From: Lolliginicoccus suaedae
GTDB taxonomy: Bacteria; Actinomycetota; Actinomycetes; Mycobacteriales; Mycobacteriaceae
Assembly: GCF_008312885.1 (NCBI RefSeq)
Contig: NZ_VSSO01000005.1
Span: 1 to 64,000 of the forward strand
DNA length: 64,000 nt
Reading direction: 5' to 3'
Shown here: one piece after another, positions 18,726 to 27,764 of the stretch
Position numbering within the stretch: position 1 is the stretch's first letter
Layout of the letters: each line of letters begins with the position of its first letter
Notes under the pieces: model-generated
The model's input: the letters and a program-made list of their open reading frames with translations, nothing else
Databases searched by the model: none
What the model was told of the DNA's origin: nothing
Translations under genes and position numbers: made by a program

Positions 18726-21659
18726 ATGCCCACGACCCGGACGGAGTTGCCCTTGATCGCGGTTCTCGTAGCGCATGCGCTCGCCGCCCTCATCGCGCCG
18801 GTCCTGGTTCGCTTCCTGGGCAGGAACGCCTTCATGGTGCTCGCGCTCGTGCCGCTCGCCAGCCTCGGCTGGGTGGTATCGAGCTTCTCCAGCCCGCACC
18901 GCGTCTCGATCCCGTGGGCCGCCGAGCTAGGACTGGGCATCGACCTGTGGTTCGATCGGCTCACCGCGATCATGGCGTGCATCGTGCTGGGCGTGGGCGC
19001 GCTGGTCCTGCTGTATTGCGCGCGCTACTTCCCGGCCTCGGCAGTGCGGCTCGGTTCGTTCTCGGGATACCTCGTGGCATTCGCTGGCGCCATGTTCGGG
19101 ATCATCACCTCCAACAACATGCTGCTGCTGTACGTCTTCTGGGAAGCCACCACAGTCTTGTCGTTCCTGCTGGTGGGCTACAAGCAGGAGAAGCTCGATA
19201 GCCGCCGCGCCGCGACGAAAGCGTTGCTCGTCACCACCTTCGGTGGCCTGGCGATGCTCGTGGGCATCATCATGCTGGGCCAGCTGACGGGCAGCTACCT
19301 GCTCTCCGACCTGCTTGCCGATCCGCCCTCGGGCCGATTGGTGGACGTCGCGCTGGCCCTGGTCACCGTGGGGGCATTGTCGAAATCGGCGATCGTCCCC
19401 CTGCATTTCTGGCTGCCCGCAGCGATGGCCGCGCCCACTCCGGTCAGCGCCTACCTGCACGCCGCGGCGATGGTGAAGGCCGGCGTGTTCCTCATGGCGC
19501 TCCTCGCTCCGGCTTTCGCCGATGCCTCCACCTGGCGGCCGCTGATCATCACCCTCGGTGCCCTGTCGATGGTGATCGCGGGCTGGCGCGCGCTGCGCGA
19601 GTTCGACCTGAAGCTGATCCTCGCGTTCGGCACCGTGAGCCAGCTGGGTTTCCTCATGGTGCTCGCGGGCCTGGGCACCCGCCATGCCGCGCTCGCCGCG
19701 GTCGCGCTCATCATCGCCCACGCCCTGTTCAAGGGAACCCTGTTCCTCGTCGTCGGCATCATCGACCGCTGCACCGGAACGCGGGACGTGCGCAAGCTAT
19801 GGGGACTGGGCAGGCGCGCGCCGGTGCTCGCCGTGGTCGCCACGCTCGCCGCCGCGAGCATGGCTGGCCTGCCCCCGTTCCTTGGCTTCTACGGCAAGGA
19901 GACCGCGTTCACCGCGATCGCCGAGACGGAAGTGCTGCCTCCCGCACTGCGCTGGGCGACCCTCGCCGCCGTCGTGCTCGGCTCGGTGTTCACCGCGGCA
20001 TATAGCCTGCGGTTCGTCTCCGGCGCGTTCGCCAGCAAGCATCACCGCGAGCCCAGCACGGCCGTCGCCGAGATGGTCCGTCCCGGATTCGTCTTCACCC
20101 TCTCCCCAGCGGTGCTGTCCGTGGGTGGCCTCGTCGCGGGATTCGCCACTGCCACGCTGGTCAGCGGGATGCTGCCCTACATCGACCAGTTCCCCGTCGG
20201 CGAGGAGGGGGCCAAGCCCAAGCTGGGCGGATCGGAGCTCGCGCTCGCGCTCAGCGCCTTTGCCGTGCTCGGCGGCCTGGGGCTGTTCATCGCCCACCGC
20301 CAGGTGAGCAGGCTCCGCTTCGACACTCCCCCGCTGGGCAACGCGGACCGTGCCTACGATGCGGTGCTCCGGGTCATCGATGCGCTCGCGCAGCGCGTCA
20401 CGGGCGCCACCCAGCGCGGCTCGCTGCCCTTCACGCAGGCAACGATCCTCGCCACGCTGATCTGGCTGCCCGCGCTGACCCTGATCATCTGGAACGACTG
20501 GTCGATCGCCCCGCAGGGCAATCTCGGCTCGCCGGTGCAGATCGGCGTGGGCATCGCGATGGTGATAGCCGCGATCACCGCGACCATGCTCGACAACAGG
20601 CTGAGCGGAATCCTGCTGATCGGCATCACCGGGTATGGCACCGCAGCGATCTTCGCCCTCCACGGTGCCCCCGACCTCGCGCTCACCCAGGTCGTGGTGG
20701 AGACACTGACACTGGTGATCTTCGTGCTGCTACTGCGCAAGCTGCCCGCAGAGCCGCCGCCCACTCGCGCGATGGGCCACCACGCTATCCGCGCGCTGCT
20801 CGGCATCGGATCGGGACTGCTGGTGCTCGTCGTCGGGCTGCTCGCGGTGAGCACCCGCTCCGAGATGCCCGTCTCGGCCTACCTGCCCTACCTCGCGTAC
20901 GAGGAGGGCAACGGCGCCAACATCGTCAACGTGGTGCTCGTCGATGTCCGTGCCTGGGACACCCTCGGCGAGATCAGCGTGCTGCTCGTCGCGGCCACTG
21001 GCATCGCCAGCCTGATCTTCCGCAACCGCCGTTTCGGCAGCGCTCCCCGCATCGCTGATGCGCCTGCCTCCGCGCACCGCGAGAATCATCATTCGTTCGC
21101 CGACGAGGACTTCAGCGAGGAACGGCTGCCGGAGGTCGCTGCCATGCCTGCCCGGCGCCACCTCCAGTACACCGAGATCGTGTGGCTCCGCGGCAGCGAG
21201 CTGCGCAACCCGCGCAACCGCTCGTATGTTCTCGAGGTGACCACGCGGCTGCTGTTCCCCGCGATGATCGTGCTGTCGGTGTACTTCCTGTTCGCCGGCC
21301 ACAATGCTCCCGGCGGGGGCTTCGCGGGCGGGCTCGTGGCGGGCCTCGCGCTGGTGCTGCGCTACCTCGCGGGCGGCAAGTACGAGCTCGGGGAGTCGGT
21401 GCCCTTCGATGCCGGGCGAATCCTCGGTGTCGGCCTCGGCATCGCGGCGATGGTCGCGATGGCCTCGCTGCTCGCCGGGGCACCGGCACTGTCCTCGGCC
21501 ACCTGGTACTTCGATCTCCCGGTCTTCGGCGAGGTCAAGCTGGTCAGTGCACTGTTCTTCGACATCGGCGTGTACCTGCTGGTGATCGGGCTCGTTGTCG
21601 ATGTGCTGCGCAGCCTGGGCGCGCGCCTGGATTCGCGGATCGAGGTGGAGCGCCAGTGA
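18726..21659 (+). CDS. mrpA: Na+/H+ antiporter subunit A, fused MrpA-MrpB
   Basis: 977 residues. The largest subunit of the multi-protein Mrp antiporter in the cytoplasmic membrane, related to NuoL of complex I. The NADH-quinone oxidoreductase (proton-conducting) domain fills about 60-430, including F-W-L-P-A-A-M-A-A-P-T-P-V-S-A-Y-L-H-A with its conserved Pro and His. MrpA-typical C-terminal parts follow at about 600-790. The last 150 residues (N-A-P-G-G-G-F-A-G-G-L-V onward) correspond to MrpB, which explains why no separate mrpB exists here. ATG 18726 is used; the 20-codon upstream extension lies inside the previous gene. GTGA overlap with mrpC. Confidence 0.95.
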   Translation: MPTTRTELPLIAVLVAHALAALIAPVLVRFLGRNAFMVLALVPLASLGWVVSSFSSPHRVSIPWAAELGLGIDLWFDRLTAIMACIVLGVGALVLLYCARYFPASAVRLGSFSGYLVAFAGAMFGIITSNNMLLLYVFWEATTVLSFLLVGYKQEKLDSRRAATKALLVTTFGGLAMLVGIIMLGQLTGSYLLSDLLADPPSGRLVDVALALVTVGALSKSAIVPLHFWLPAAMAAPTPVSAYLHAAAMVKAGVFLMALLAPAFADASTWRPLIITLGALSMVIAGWRALREFDLKLILAFGTVSQLGFLMVLAGLGTRHAALAAVALIIAHALFKGTLFLVVGIIDRCTGTRDVRKLWGLGRRAPVLAVVATLAAASMAGLPPFLGFYGKETAFTAIAETEVLPPALRWATLAAVVLGSVFTAAYSLRFVSGAFASKHHREPSTAVAEMVRPGFVFTLSPAVLSVGGLVAGFATATLVSGMLPYIDQFPVGEEGAKPKLGGSELALALSAFAVLGGLGLFIAHRQVSRLRFDTPPLGNADRAYDAVLRVIDALAQRVTGATQRGSLPFTQATILATLIWLPALTLIIWNDWSIAPQGNLGSPVQIGVGIAMVIAAITATMLDNRLSGILLIGITGYGTAAIFALHGAPDLALTQVVVETLTLVIFVLLLRKLPAEPPPTRAMGHHAIRALLGIGSGLLVLVVGLLAVSTRSEMPVSAYLPYLAYEEGNGANIVNVVLVDVRAWDTLGEISVLLVAATGIASLIFRNRRFGSAPRIADAPASAHRENHHSFADEDFSEERLPEVAAMPARRHLQYTEIVWLRGSELRNPRNRSYVLEVTTRLLFPAMIVLSVYFLFAGHNAPGGGFAGGLVAGLALVLRYLAGGKYELGESVPFDAGRILGVGLGIAAMVAMASLLAGAPALSSATWYFDLPVFGEVKLVSALFFDIGVYLLVIGLVVDVLRSLGARLDSRIEVERQ

Positions 21660-22162
21660 CCACGAGCATCGGAATGCTGGTCATCGCGAGCGTCCTCTTC
21701 GGATGCGGCGTGTACCTGGTGATGGAGCGCAGCATCCTCAAGGCGCTCCTCGGCCTGCTTCTGCTCACCAACTCGGTGAACCTGCTGCTGCTGGGCATGG
21801 GCGGGCGCTCGGGCGGGCCGCCGATCGTCGGCCGGACCTCCGAGGCGCATTCCTCGATGGCGGATCCCCTGGTGCAGGCGCTGATCCTGACCGCGATCGT
21901 GATCAGCATGGGACTGTCGGCATTCGTGATCGCGCTGATCTACCGCTCGTTCACCCTGCAGACCCGCGAGGACGTCGATGACGACGCCGAGGACAAGAAG
22001 CTGCCCCGCCGGACACGCGCGGAGGCACCCGACTACGAGTTGCCCAGGCCCGCTCCACCCACGCCGCCCGGGGGCCGGCACGGGCCGCCGGTGGACGGCT
22101 CGGACACCGACTTCGACCAGACCGACTTCGGCAACAGGGATCAGGGAGGGGATCGCGGATGA
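21656..22162 (+). CDS. mrpC: Na+/H+ antiporter subunit C
   Basis: 168 residues, homologous to NuoK, with three membrane helices in the first 105 residues and the conserved N-S-V-N-L-L region. The C-terminal 60 residues are an acidic and proline-rich cytoplasmic tail longer than in most MrpC proteins. GTG start overlaps the mrpA stop by four bases (GTGA), and its own stop overlaps mrpD (ATGA). Part of the membrane arm that exchanges Na+ for protons. Confidence 0.92.
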   Translation: MTTSIGMLVIASVLFGCGVYLVMERSILKALLGLLLLTNSVNLLLLGMGGRSGGPPIVGRTSEAHSSMADPLVQALILTAIVISMGLSAFVIALIYRSFTLQTREDVDDDAEDKKLPRRTRAEAPDYELPRPAPPTPPGGRHGPPVDGSDTDFDQTDFGNRDQGGDRG

Positions 22163-23820
22163 GCACGCCCCTCCTCTCCCCCGACCTGGCTAGCATCCTG
22201 CTGCCGCTGCCCGTGCTGCTTCCCCTCCTCGGAGCGGCAGCATCGCTGTTCTTCGGCCGCCACTACCGCGTGCAGCGCTACATCACTCTCGCGGTGCTCT
22301 CCGCGGTGTTCGTCATCGCTGCGATCCTGATGTACCTGACGGACGTCCACGGCACGCACGCGGTGCAGGTCGGTGGCTGGGACGCGCCGGTCGGCATCAC
22401 CCTCGTCGCCGACCGGCTCTCCGCACTGATGCTGCTGATCTCCTCCGCGGTGCTGCTCGCCGTGCTCGTCTACGCCGTCGGGCAGGGCATCCGCGACGGC
22501 AACCACCAGCAACCCGTCTCGATCTTCGTGCCCACCTACCTGGCGCTGACCGCGGGCGTGAGCAATGCCTTCCTCGCTGGTGACCTGTTCAACCTGTTCG
22601 TGGGCTTCGAGATCCTGCTCGTCGCGAGCTTCGTGCTCCTGACCATTGGTGTCAGCAAGGAGCGGGTCCGGGCGGGCATCACCTACGTGCTCGTCTCGAT
22701 GGTGTCATCGATCATCTTCCTGCTCGGCATCGGATTCACCTACGCCGCCGTCGGCACCCTCAACCTCGCGCACATCGCGGTGCGCATGCAGGACGTGCCC
22801 GAGGGAACCCGCACCGCGATCTTCTCCGTGCTGCTCGTGGCGTTCGGCATCAAGGCCGCCATCTTCCCCCTCTCCGGCTGGCTGCCCGACTCCTACCCCA
22901 CCGCCCCGGCGCCGGTGACCGCGGTGTTCGCTGGCCTGCTCACCAAGGTGGGAATCTACGCGATCATCCGGACGCACACGCTGATCTTCCCCAGCGGATT
23001 GCTCGATAGCATCCTGCTCGTCGCCGCGCTCATCACCATGATCGTCGGGATCCTCGGCGCCATCGCCCAGTCCGATATCAAGCGCCTGCTCTCCTTCACC
23101 CTGGTCAGCCACATCGGCTTCATGGTGTTCGGCATCGCGCTGTCGTCCACTCTCGGGCTCTCCGGGGCGATCTACTACGCGGCGCACCACATCATCGTGC
23201 AGACCACCTTGTTCCTGATCGTGGGGCTCATCGAGCGGCAAGCAGGCTCGTCCTCGCTGCGGCGCCTCGGAGGCCTCGCCAAGGCCAGCCCGCTGCTCGC
23301 CGTGATCTTCCTCGTGCCCGCGCTCAACCTTGGCGGCATCCCGCCATTCAGCGGCTTCATCGGCAAGGTGGCACTGCTGCAGGCCGGTGCCGACGATGCG
23401 GGCTTCCTCGCCTGGACGCTCGTGGCGGGCAGCGTCATCACGAGCCTGCTCACCCTCTACGTCGTGGCGCGGATCTGGACCAAGGCGTTCTGGCGGGAGC
23501 GGGCCGACGCCCCCGAGGGCGACCTCGTTGCCTCCACCCCGACCGTCATGATCGAGGACTCCTTCGACATCAAGCTCACCGACCGCAAGGACGTCGGCCG
23601 CATGCCCGTGCTCATGGTGCTGCCCACGATCGGCCTGATCGTCATGGGCCTAGTGCTGACCGTGCTCGCTGGACCATTCGTGGAGTTCACCTCCCGCACC
23701 GCGGCGAACCTGCGCGGCGGCACCGACTACATCAGCACTGTCCTCGGCGAGGACCAGGCCTCCCTCGACCTGCCCACCGAGCCGATCAGTGGATCCACCG
23801 TGCAAGGGGGCGACCGATGA
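22159..23820 (+). CDS. mrpD: Na+/H+ antiporter subunit D
   Basis: 553 residues, homologous to NuoM/NuoN, about 14 membrane helices. The antiporter-type signature around G-I-K-A-A-I-F-P-L-S-G-W-L-P-D-S-Y-P with conserved Lys and Pro is visible near 240, and S-D-I-K-R-L-L-S-F near 300. With MrpA it forms the ion-translocating core. The C-terminal 60 residues are polar. ATGA overlaps on both sides (mrpC and mrpE). Confidence 0.95.
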   Translation: MSTPLLSPDLASILLPLPVLLPLLGAAASLFFGRHYRVQRYITLAVLSAVFVIAAILMYLTDVHGTHAVQVGGWDAPVGITLVADRLSALMLLISSAVLLAVLVYAVGQGIRDGNHQQPVSIFVPTYLALTAGVSNAFLAGDLFNLFVGFEILLVASFVLLTIGVSKERVRAGITYVLVSMVSSIIFLLGIGFTYAAVGTLNLAHIAVRMQDVPEGTRTAIFSVLLVAFGIKAAIFPLSGWLPDSYPTAPAPVTAVFAGLLTKVGIYAIIRTHTLIFPSGLLDSILLVAALITMIVGILGAIAQSDIKRLLSFTLVSHIGFMVFGIALSSTLGLSGAIYYAAHHIIVQTTLFLIVGLIERQAGSSSLRRLGGLAKASPLLAVIFLVPALNLGGIPPFSGFIGKVALLQAGADDAGFLAWTLVAGSVITSLLTLYVVARIWTKAFWRERADAPEGDLVASTPTVMIEDSFDIKLTDRKDVGRMPVLMVLPTIGLIVMGLVLTVLAGPFVEFTSRTAANLRGGTDYISTVLGEDQASLDLPTEPISGSTVQGGDR

Positions 23821-24374
23821 CACGCGACCTGGTCCGCAAGCTCGCCGCCACTGCCTGGCTCGCCGCGATCTGGGTGCTCCTCTGGGGCGACCTCGCGCCC
23901 GGCACGATCCTCGCCGGCATCCTCGTCGGCCTGGGAGTCGTCTACCTGCTGCCGCTGCCCCGCATCCCGATCGGCGGCACGTTCCATCCACTCTCCTTCA
24001 TCATCCTCAACCTGGTCATCGCTGGCCTGCTGGTCCGCGCCACCATCGAGGTGTCGTGGCTCGTGCTCAAGCCCGGTGCCCCGCCACGCAGCGCGATCCT
24101 CAAGCGGCGCGTGGGCATCAGGTCCGACCTCGTGCTGACCCTGCTCGTCGATGCGCTCAGCCTCATCCCCGGCAGCCTCGTCGTGCAGGTCGACAAGGTG
24201 CAGCGCGTGGTCTTCGTGCACGTCCTCGACGTCCGCGACAAGAAAGCGGTAACCAAGTTCCACCGCGACACCGACCTGCTGGAGAAATGGTTCGTGCGCG
24301 CGTTCGAGCGCCCCGACGAGTGGCGCGATGCCATACCCGGGAGCGTCACGGCACGAGGAAGGCTGCACCAATGA
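23817..24374 (+). CDS. mrpE: Na+/H+ antiporter subunit E
   Basis: 185 residues. Hydrophobic segments at about 8-50 and 58-80, then a soluble domain with the family pattern L-S-L-I-P-G-S-L-V-V-Q-V-D, and H-V-L-D-V. MrpE is needed for assembly and activity of the Mrp complex. Overlaps mrpD and mrpF by ATGA. Length slightly above the usual 160 residues because of a longer C-terminus. Confidence 0.93.
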   Translation: MTRDLVRKLAATAWLAAIWVLLWGDLAPGTILAGILVGLGVVYLLPLPRIPIGGTFHPLSFIILNLVIAGLLVRATIEVSWLVLKPGAPPRSAILKRRVGIRSDLVLTLLVDALSLIPGSLVVQVDKVQRVVFVHVLDVRDKKAVTKFHRDTDLLEKWFVRAFERPDEWRDAIPGSVTARGRLHQ

Positions 24375-24682
24375 CCCTGATCCTCGGACTCAGCGGCGGC
24401 ATGCTCGTCCTCGCCACGCTGATCTCCTCCTACCGGCTGGTCCGCGGGCCCAACAGCCTCGACCGGCTCGTCGCGGTCGACATGCTCGTCGCCCTGATGA
24501 TCTGCGGGCTCGCTGTCTGGACGATCTACACCCGGGACACCACCATCGTTCCCGCCATCGTCGTCCTCGCCCTGCTCGGGTTCGTCGGATCCATCTCGGT
24601 GACCCGCTACCGCGTGCCCGATCATCGGATCGAGCAACCCGTTGCTCCTGCTGGCACCACGACCGAGGAGACTGGCACATGA
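24371..24682 (+). CDS. mrpF: Na+/H+ antiporter subunit F
   Basis: 103 residues with three membrane helices and the typical Y-R-L-V-R-G-P-N-S-L-D-R-L-V-A-V-D segment between helices 1 and 2. A small structural subunit of the Mrp complex. The start codon overlaps the mrpE stop and the stop overlaps mrpG, both as ATGA. Confidence 0.93.
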   Translation: MTLILGLSGGMLVLATLISSYRLVRGPNSLDRLVAVDMLVALMICGLAVWTIYTRDTTIVPAIVVLALLGFVGSISVTRYRVPDHRIEQPVAPAGTTTEETGT

Positions 24683-25005
24683 TGATCCTCGCTGGGCTGC
24701 TCGCCCTCGCCGGATCAACGCTCGGGCTCATCGCCGCGATCGGCGTCGTGCGCTTCCCCGACACCCTCACCCGCATGCACGCCGCCACCAAGCCCCAGAT
24801 CGTGGGCCTCATCCTCACCCTCGCCGCGGCCGCGATAGCGAGCTGGGGCAGCCGCGAGACCGGGATGCTCGTCCTCGCGATCTTCTTCGCCTGCCTCACC
24901 ATTCCCGTCGTCGGCCACCGCGTGGGACGGCTCGCGCACCGCGAGGGCCTGTACCGGCGCGACCTGATGACGATCGACCAGATGGAGCCCAACCGCGACG
25001 ACTAG
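24679..25005 (+). CDS. mrpG: Na+/H+ antiporter subunit G
   Basis: 108 residues, three membrane helices with the conserved G-V-V-R-F-P-D-T-L-T-R-M-H-A-A-T-K motif of MrpG/PhaG. Last gene of the mrp operon. Its stop codon overlaps by four bases (CTAG) with the stop of the convergent GCS2-type ligase gene, leaving no room for a separate terminator. Confidence 0.94.
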   Translation: MMILAGLLALAGSTLGLIAAIGVVRFPDTLTRMHAATKPQIVGLILTLAAAAIASWGSRETGMLVLAIFFACLTIPVVGHRVGRLAHREGLYRRDLMTIDQMEPNRDD

Positions 25006-26153
25006 GTCCTGCCCGATGCTCCCGCCCCGATGCTCCCACGCAGTTCCGCGACGAGCTGGTCGACCACTGCCGTCATGCCGCCAGCCCTCGCTGCGGCACG
25101 CTGGCGCTGGTAGGAGGCTCCGATACGGAGGATATCGGCCACCGATGCCAGCTCGGCGCTGCAATCGAGCCGCTGGGCGACCGGCGCGAGCTGCTCGAGC
25201 ATGCTCGTGATCTCATCGGTGACGAGTCGCTCGGTGCAGGCATCATCGGTGATGATCTCGGCATCGAGGCCATAGCGCGCCGCCCGCCACTTGTTCTCCT
25301 GCACCAGCCACGGCGGCATCGACGGCAACTGCTCGCCCCGGGTGAACCGCTCATCGAGATCCACCACCAGGCAGTGCATCAGCGCCACGAGCCCGGCGAG
25401 CTCCCGCAGAGTGGGGGTGCCGTCGCAGACGCGGATCTCGATCGTGCCGAGGGCAGGATTGGGCCGGATATCCCAGTGCAGGCCACCGACCGATTCAATG
25501 ATGCCCGTGGTGACCTGGTCCGCGGTGAACTGCTCGAACTGCTGCCACGTCTCGAACTGGAAGGGCAGGCCCGCAGTGGGCAACTGCTGGAAAAGCAAGG
25601 CACGGGTGCTGGCGTAGCCGGTGTCCTGCCCGTCCCACATCGGCGAGGAGCCCGACAGCGCGAGGAGATGCGGATACTTCATCAGCAAGGCGTTGAGGAT
25701 GGGGAACACCTTGTCCGGGTGGGACACCCCAACGTGGACGTGCACGCCCCAGATCAGCATCTGGCGCCCCCAGTACTGGCTGCGGTTGATGATCTCGCGG
25801 TAGTGCGGCTTGTCGGTCAGCATGTGGTCGGTCCACTGCGCGAACGGATGGGTGCCCGCGCTGAGGAAGTCGAGCCCGAGCTGATCGCCCACATCGAGCA
25901 GCGCGGCGAGGGTATCGCTGATCTCGCCCATTGCCTGCGCGGTGGTATCACAGATGCCCGTGACGATCTCGACGGTGTTGCGCAGGAACTCCCGGTGCAC
26001 GCGGGTCCCAGCGATGATCCCGTGCTGCGACTCGAGCAGCTCGAACACGTCCTCGGCCTGGTTGGCGAGGTCCCGGGCACTACGGTCGACGAGCGCGAGC
26101 TCCCATTCGACCCCGAGCGTGGGGCGGGGCGATCCTGCGAAGCGGAGTTCCAC
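25002..26153 (-). CDS. Glutamate-cysteine ligase family 2 (YbdK-type carboxylate-amine ligase)
   Basis: About 383 residues of the GCS2 family (PF04107). Members catalyse weak gamma-glutamylcysteine formation in E. coli, but the physiological ligation in Mycobacteriales, which make mycothiol, is unknown. The N-terminus F-A-G-S-P-R-P-T-L-G-V-E-W-E carries the metal-binding Glu residues, and W-G-V-H-V-H-V-G near 140 the conserved His residues. I set the start at GTG 26153, because the longer frame begins with a TTG that lies within the terminator hairpin at 26171-26200. No good ribosome site precedes GTG. The neighbour sodC matches the order I recall for Rv0432-Rv0433. Confidence 0.88.
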   Translation of the reverse strand: MELRFAGSPRPTLGVEWELALVDRSARDLANQAEDVFELLESQHGIIAGTRVHREFLRNTVEIVTGICDTTAQAMGEISDTLAALLDVGDQLGLDFLSAGTHPFAQWTDHMLTDKPHYREIINRSQYWGRQMLIWGVHVHVGVSHPDKVFPILNALLMKYPHLLALSGSSPMWDGQDTGYASTRALLFQQLPTAGLPFQFETWQQFEQFTADQVTTGIIESVGGLHWDIRPNPALGTIEIRVCDGTPTLRELAGLVALMHCLVVDLDERFTRGEQLPSMPPWLVQENKWRAARYGLDAEIITDDACTERLVTDEITSMLEQLAPVAQRLDCSAELASVADILRIGASYQRQRAAARAGGMTAVVDQLVAELRGSIGAGASGRT

Positions 26154-26170
26154 CCTTGAATGGAACCACA

Positions 26171-26200
26171 AGGCCGCTGCCCCGTGCAGGGCAGCGGCCT
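26171..26200 (-). terminator. Terminator of sodC
   Basis: A perfect 12-bp stem: AGGCCGCTGCCC at 26171-26182 pairs with 26189-26200, six-base loop. On the minus strand it follows the sodC stop by 31 bases and is succeeded by the T-rich TTGTGGTT. It ends only 17 bases before the proposed start of the next gene on the same strand. Confidence 0.85.
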
Positions 26201-26231
26201 CGGTGCTCAGTTGCGTCGCGCTAGGCGCTCG

Positions 26232-26978
26232 CTACTCGATGACGCCGCAGGCAACGCGGCTGCCCGCGTCACCGGTGTTGCGGGTCTGCTCGTCAGGGCC
26301 AGCCCCGCCGGTGTAGCGCTCGGGGATGTTGCCGAAGTTGTCGGGGCCCTCGTGGATCATGATCGAGGTGCCGTCACCGATGAGGAGGTCGTCGATGGTC
26401 AGGCGGTCGGTAAGGGTGACAAGCTCGCCGGAGCCGTCCTCGAGGACGTAGAGCGAGGTGAGGTCGCCACTCATGCCGGTGCCACCATGCGTCGCGCCCT
26501 CGAGCTGGAGGTGCCCGCCCGCGGAAAGGAAGTCACCAGTGTTCTCGCCGTCGGGCGCCTGGCTATCCGGCTCGCACTCACCGATCTCATGAATGTGCAT
26601 GCCCTTGAAACCGGGTGAGAGGAGCTCGGAATCAGCATCAACCTTGGCACGGATCTCGAGATGGTCAGCGCTCTCGCTGATCGTGACGGTGCCCACGGAG
26701 GTTCCGTCGGCCGCGTTCAGCGTGGCGCGCACCGTTCGCGACGGGCCGCCCGAGTCATCGCCGGAATGGTCATCTTCCTCGCCGTGCCCTGCAGGAGCGG
26801 GCGAACCAGTCCAGACAGGAGGCGCGGTGTACTCCTCGTTGCTGTCGCTCGGCGCCTCGTAGGGTGCCGCGCAGCCACTGAGCACGAGCGCCCCCGCTGC
26901 AAGGGCACTGGCAACAAGGCCAGGCTTGCGCAAGGCGGAACCCCGCCGGAGAACGAACTGCCGTGCAGGTGAGGCCAT
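26232..26978 (-). CDS. sodC: Cu/Zn-family superoxide dismutase lipoprotein
   Basis: 248 residues. Dismutates superoxide outside the cytoplasmic membrane. A basic N-terminus, hydrophobic stretch and lipobox L-S-G-C (Cys about 36) mark a lipoprotein. An acidic linker rich in E, D, P and S precedes the SOD barrel. Copper ligands are seen in H-I-H and G-G-H, and the catalytic Arg in S-R-V-A-C-G. The segment that normally reads H-x-G-D-L reads M-S-G-D-L, so one zinc ligand seems lost, as reported for the M. tuberculosis enzyme. ATG 26978 has AGGAG at eight bases, which rejects the upstream extension. Its terminator is the hairpin at 26171-26200. Confidence 0.93.
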   Translation of the reverse strand: MASPARQFVLRRGSALRKPGLVASALAAGALVLSGCAAPYEAPSDSNEEYTAPPVWTGSPAPAGHGEEDDHSGDDSGGPSRTVRATLNAADGTSVGTVTISESADHLEIRAKVDADSELLSPGFKGMHIHEIGECEPDSQAPDGENTGDFLSAGGHLQLEGATHGGTGMSGDLTSLYVLEDGSGELVTLTDRLTIDDLLIGDGTSIMIHEGPDNFGNIPERYTGGAGPDEQTRNTGDAGSRVACGVIE

Positions 26979-27079
26979 CACTAAAGCTCCTTTGGACAAA
27001 CCACGAGGTGGATCGAGACCGATCAACGCACATCACAGCATATCGGCACGCCAACGCTGGTGATGCACCGGATGGCCAA

Positions 27080-27751
27080 CTACCCGGTGAGAACCACGAC
27101 GATGCCGCTGGGCTGCCCCGCGAGCGCGCCGATGCGGGCCTGCACCCGCGCCCCGATCTGCTCCGCGATCTGCTCCGCCAGGGCCCGCTCCGCCTGGGTC
27201 CCGTAGAAGACCGTGGTAGCGCCCAGGGCGGTGTCGCTGAAATTGCCGACGGTGCCTACCTGCCAGCCGGACCCGCGAAGCGCATCGGCGGTGCGAGCGG
27301 CCAGGCCCGCGACCGTGCTGTTGTTGAGAACATGCACCTGAGTGGCTGTCGCCGGCGGTGGCGCGAGCTCGGTCGTCGTAGCGGGGGCTTCGTCCTCGTC
27401 CGCCTCGGCGTCATCCTCGGAACCGGCGGGAGCACCGTCCTCCTCCGTGCCGCGATCATCGCCCGCGCCGGCATCGCTGCCGTGCTGCTGCGACTCGCTT
27501 CCGGCAACGGTCTCGGTGCTGCCCTCCTCGCGCGCAGCGTCGTCTCCGCCATCGCCAGCAGCACCATCGCGGGAAGCGGTGGAGCCCACGGCATCGACCG
27601 CGGAGGCGGTCGCTGAAGCAGAGTCATTGCCTCCGCCTGGCCCCCGCAGCACGAGCGCACCGATGACGAAGAACACCACTGCGGCCGATAGCAGCATGAA
27701 CGCGAAAGAACGTAGCGGCAGCGTGCTCGTGCCTGGATTCGGGTTGCCCAT
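27080..27751 (-). CDS. VirR-like envelope protein with LytR C-terminal domain
   Basis: 223 residues. One membrane anchor at about 14-36, an extracytoplasmic acidic and alanine-rich low-complexity region (about 40-130), and a C-terminal LytR_C domain (about 135-223) with V-L-N-N-S-T-V-A-G-L-A and W-Q-V. The domain order matches Rv0431 (VirR), which in M. tuberculosis restrains membrane-vesicle release and interacts with LCP-type ligases. Function by family; the linker is longer than I would expect. Lies between sodC and the DUF3263 gene, all on the same strand, as in the order I recall for Rv0430-Rv0432. Confidence 0.85.
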   Translation of the reverse strand: MGNPNPGTSTLPLRSFAFMLLSAAVVFFVIGALVLRGPGGGNDSASATASAVDAVGSTASRDGAAGDGGDDAAREEGSTETVAGSESQQHGSDAGAGDDRGTEEDGAPAGSEDDAEADEDEAPATTTELAPPPATATQVHVLNNSTVAGLAARTADALRGSGWQVGTVGNFSDTALGATTVFYGTQAERALAEQIAEQIGARVQARIGALAGQPSGIVVVLTG

Positions 27752-27764
27752 CAGCTTCTCCCCA

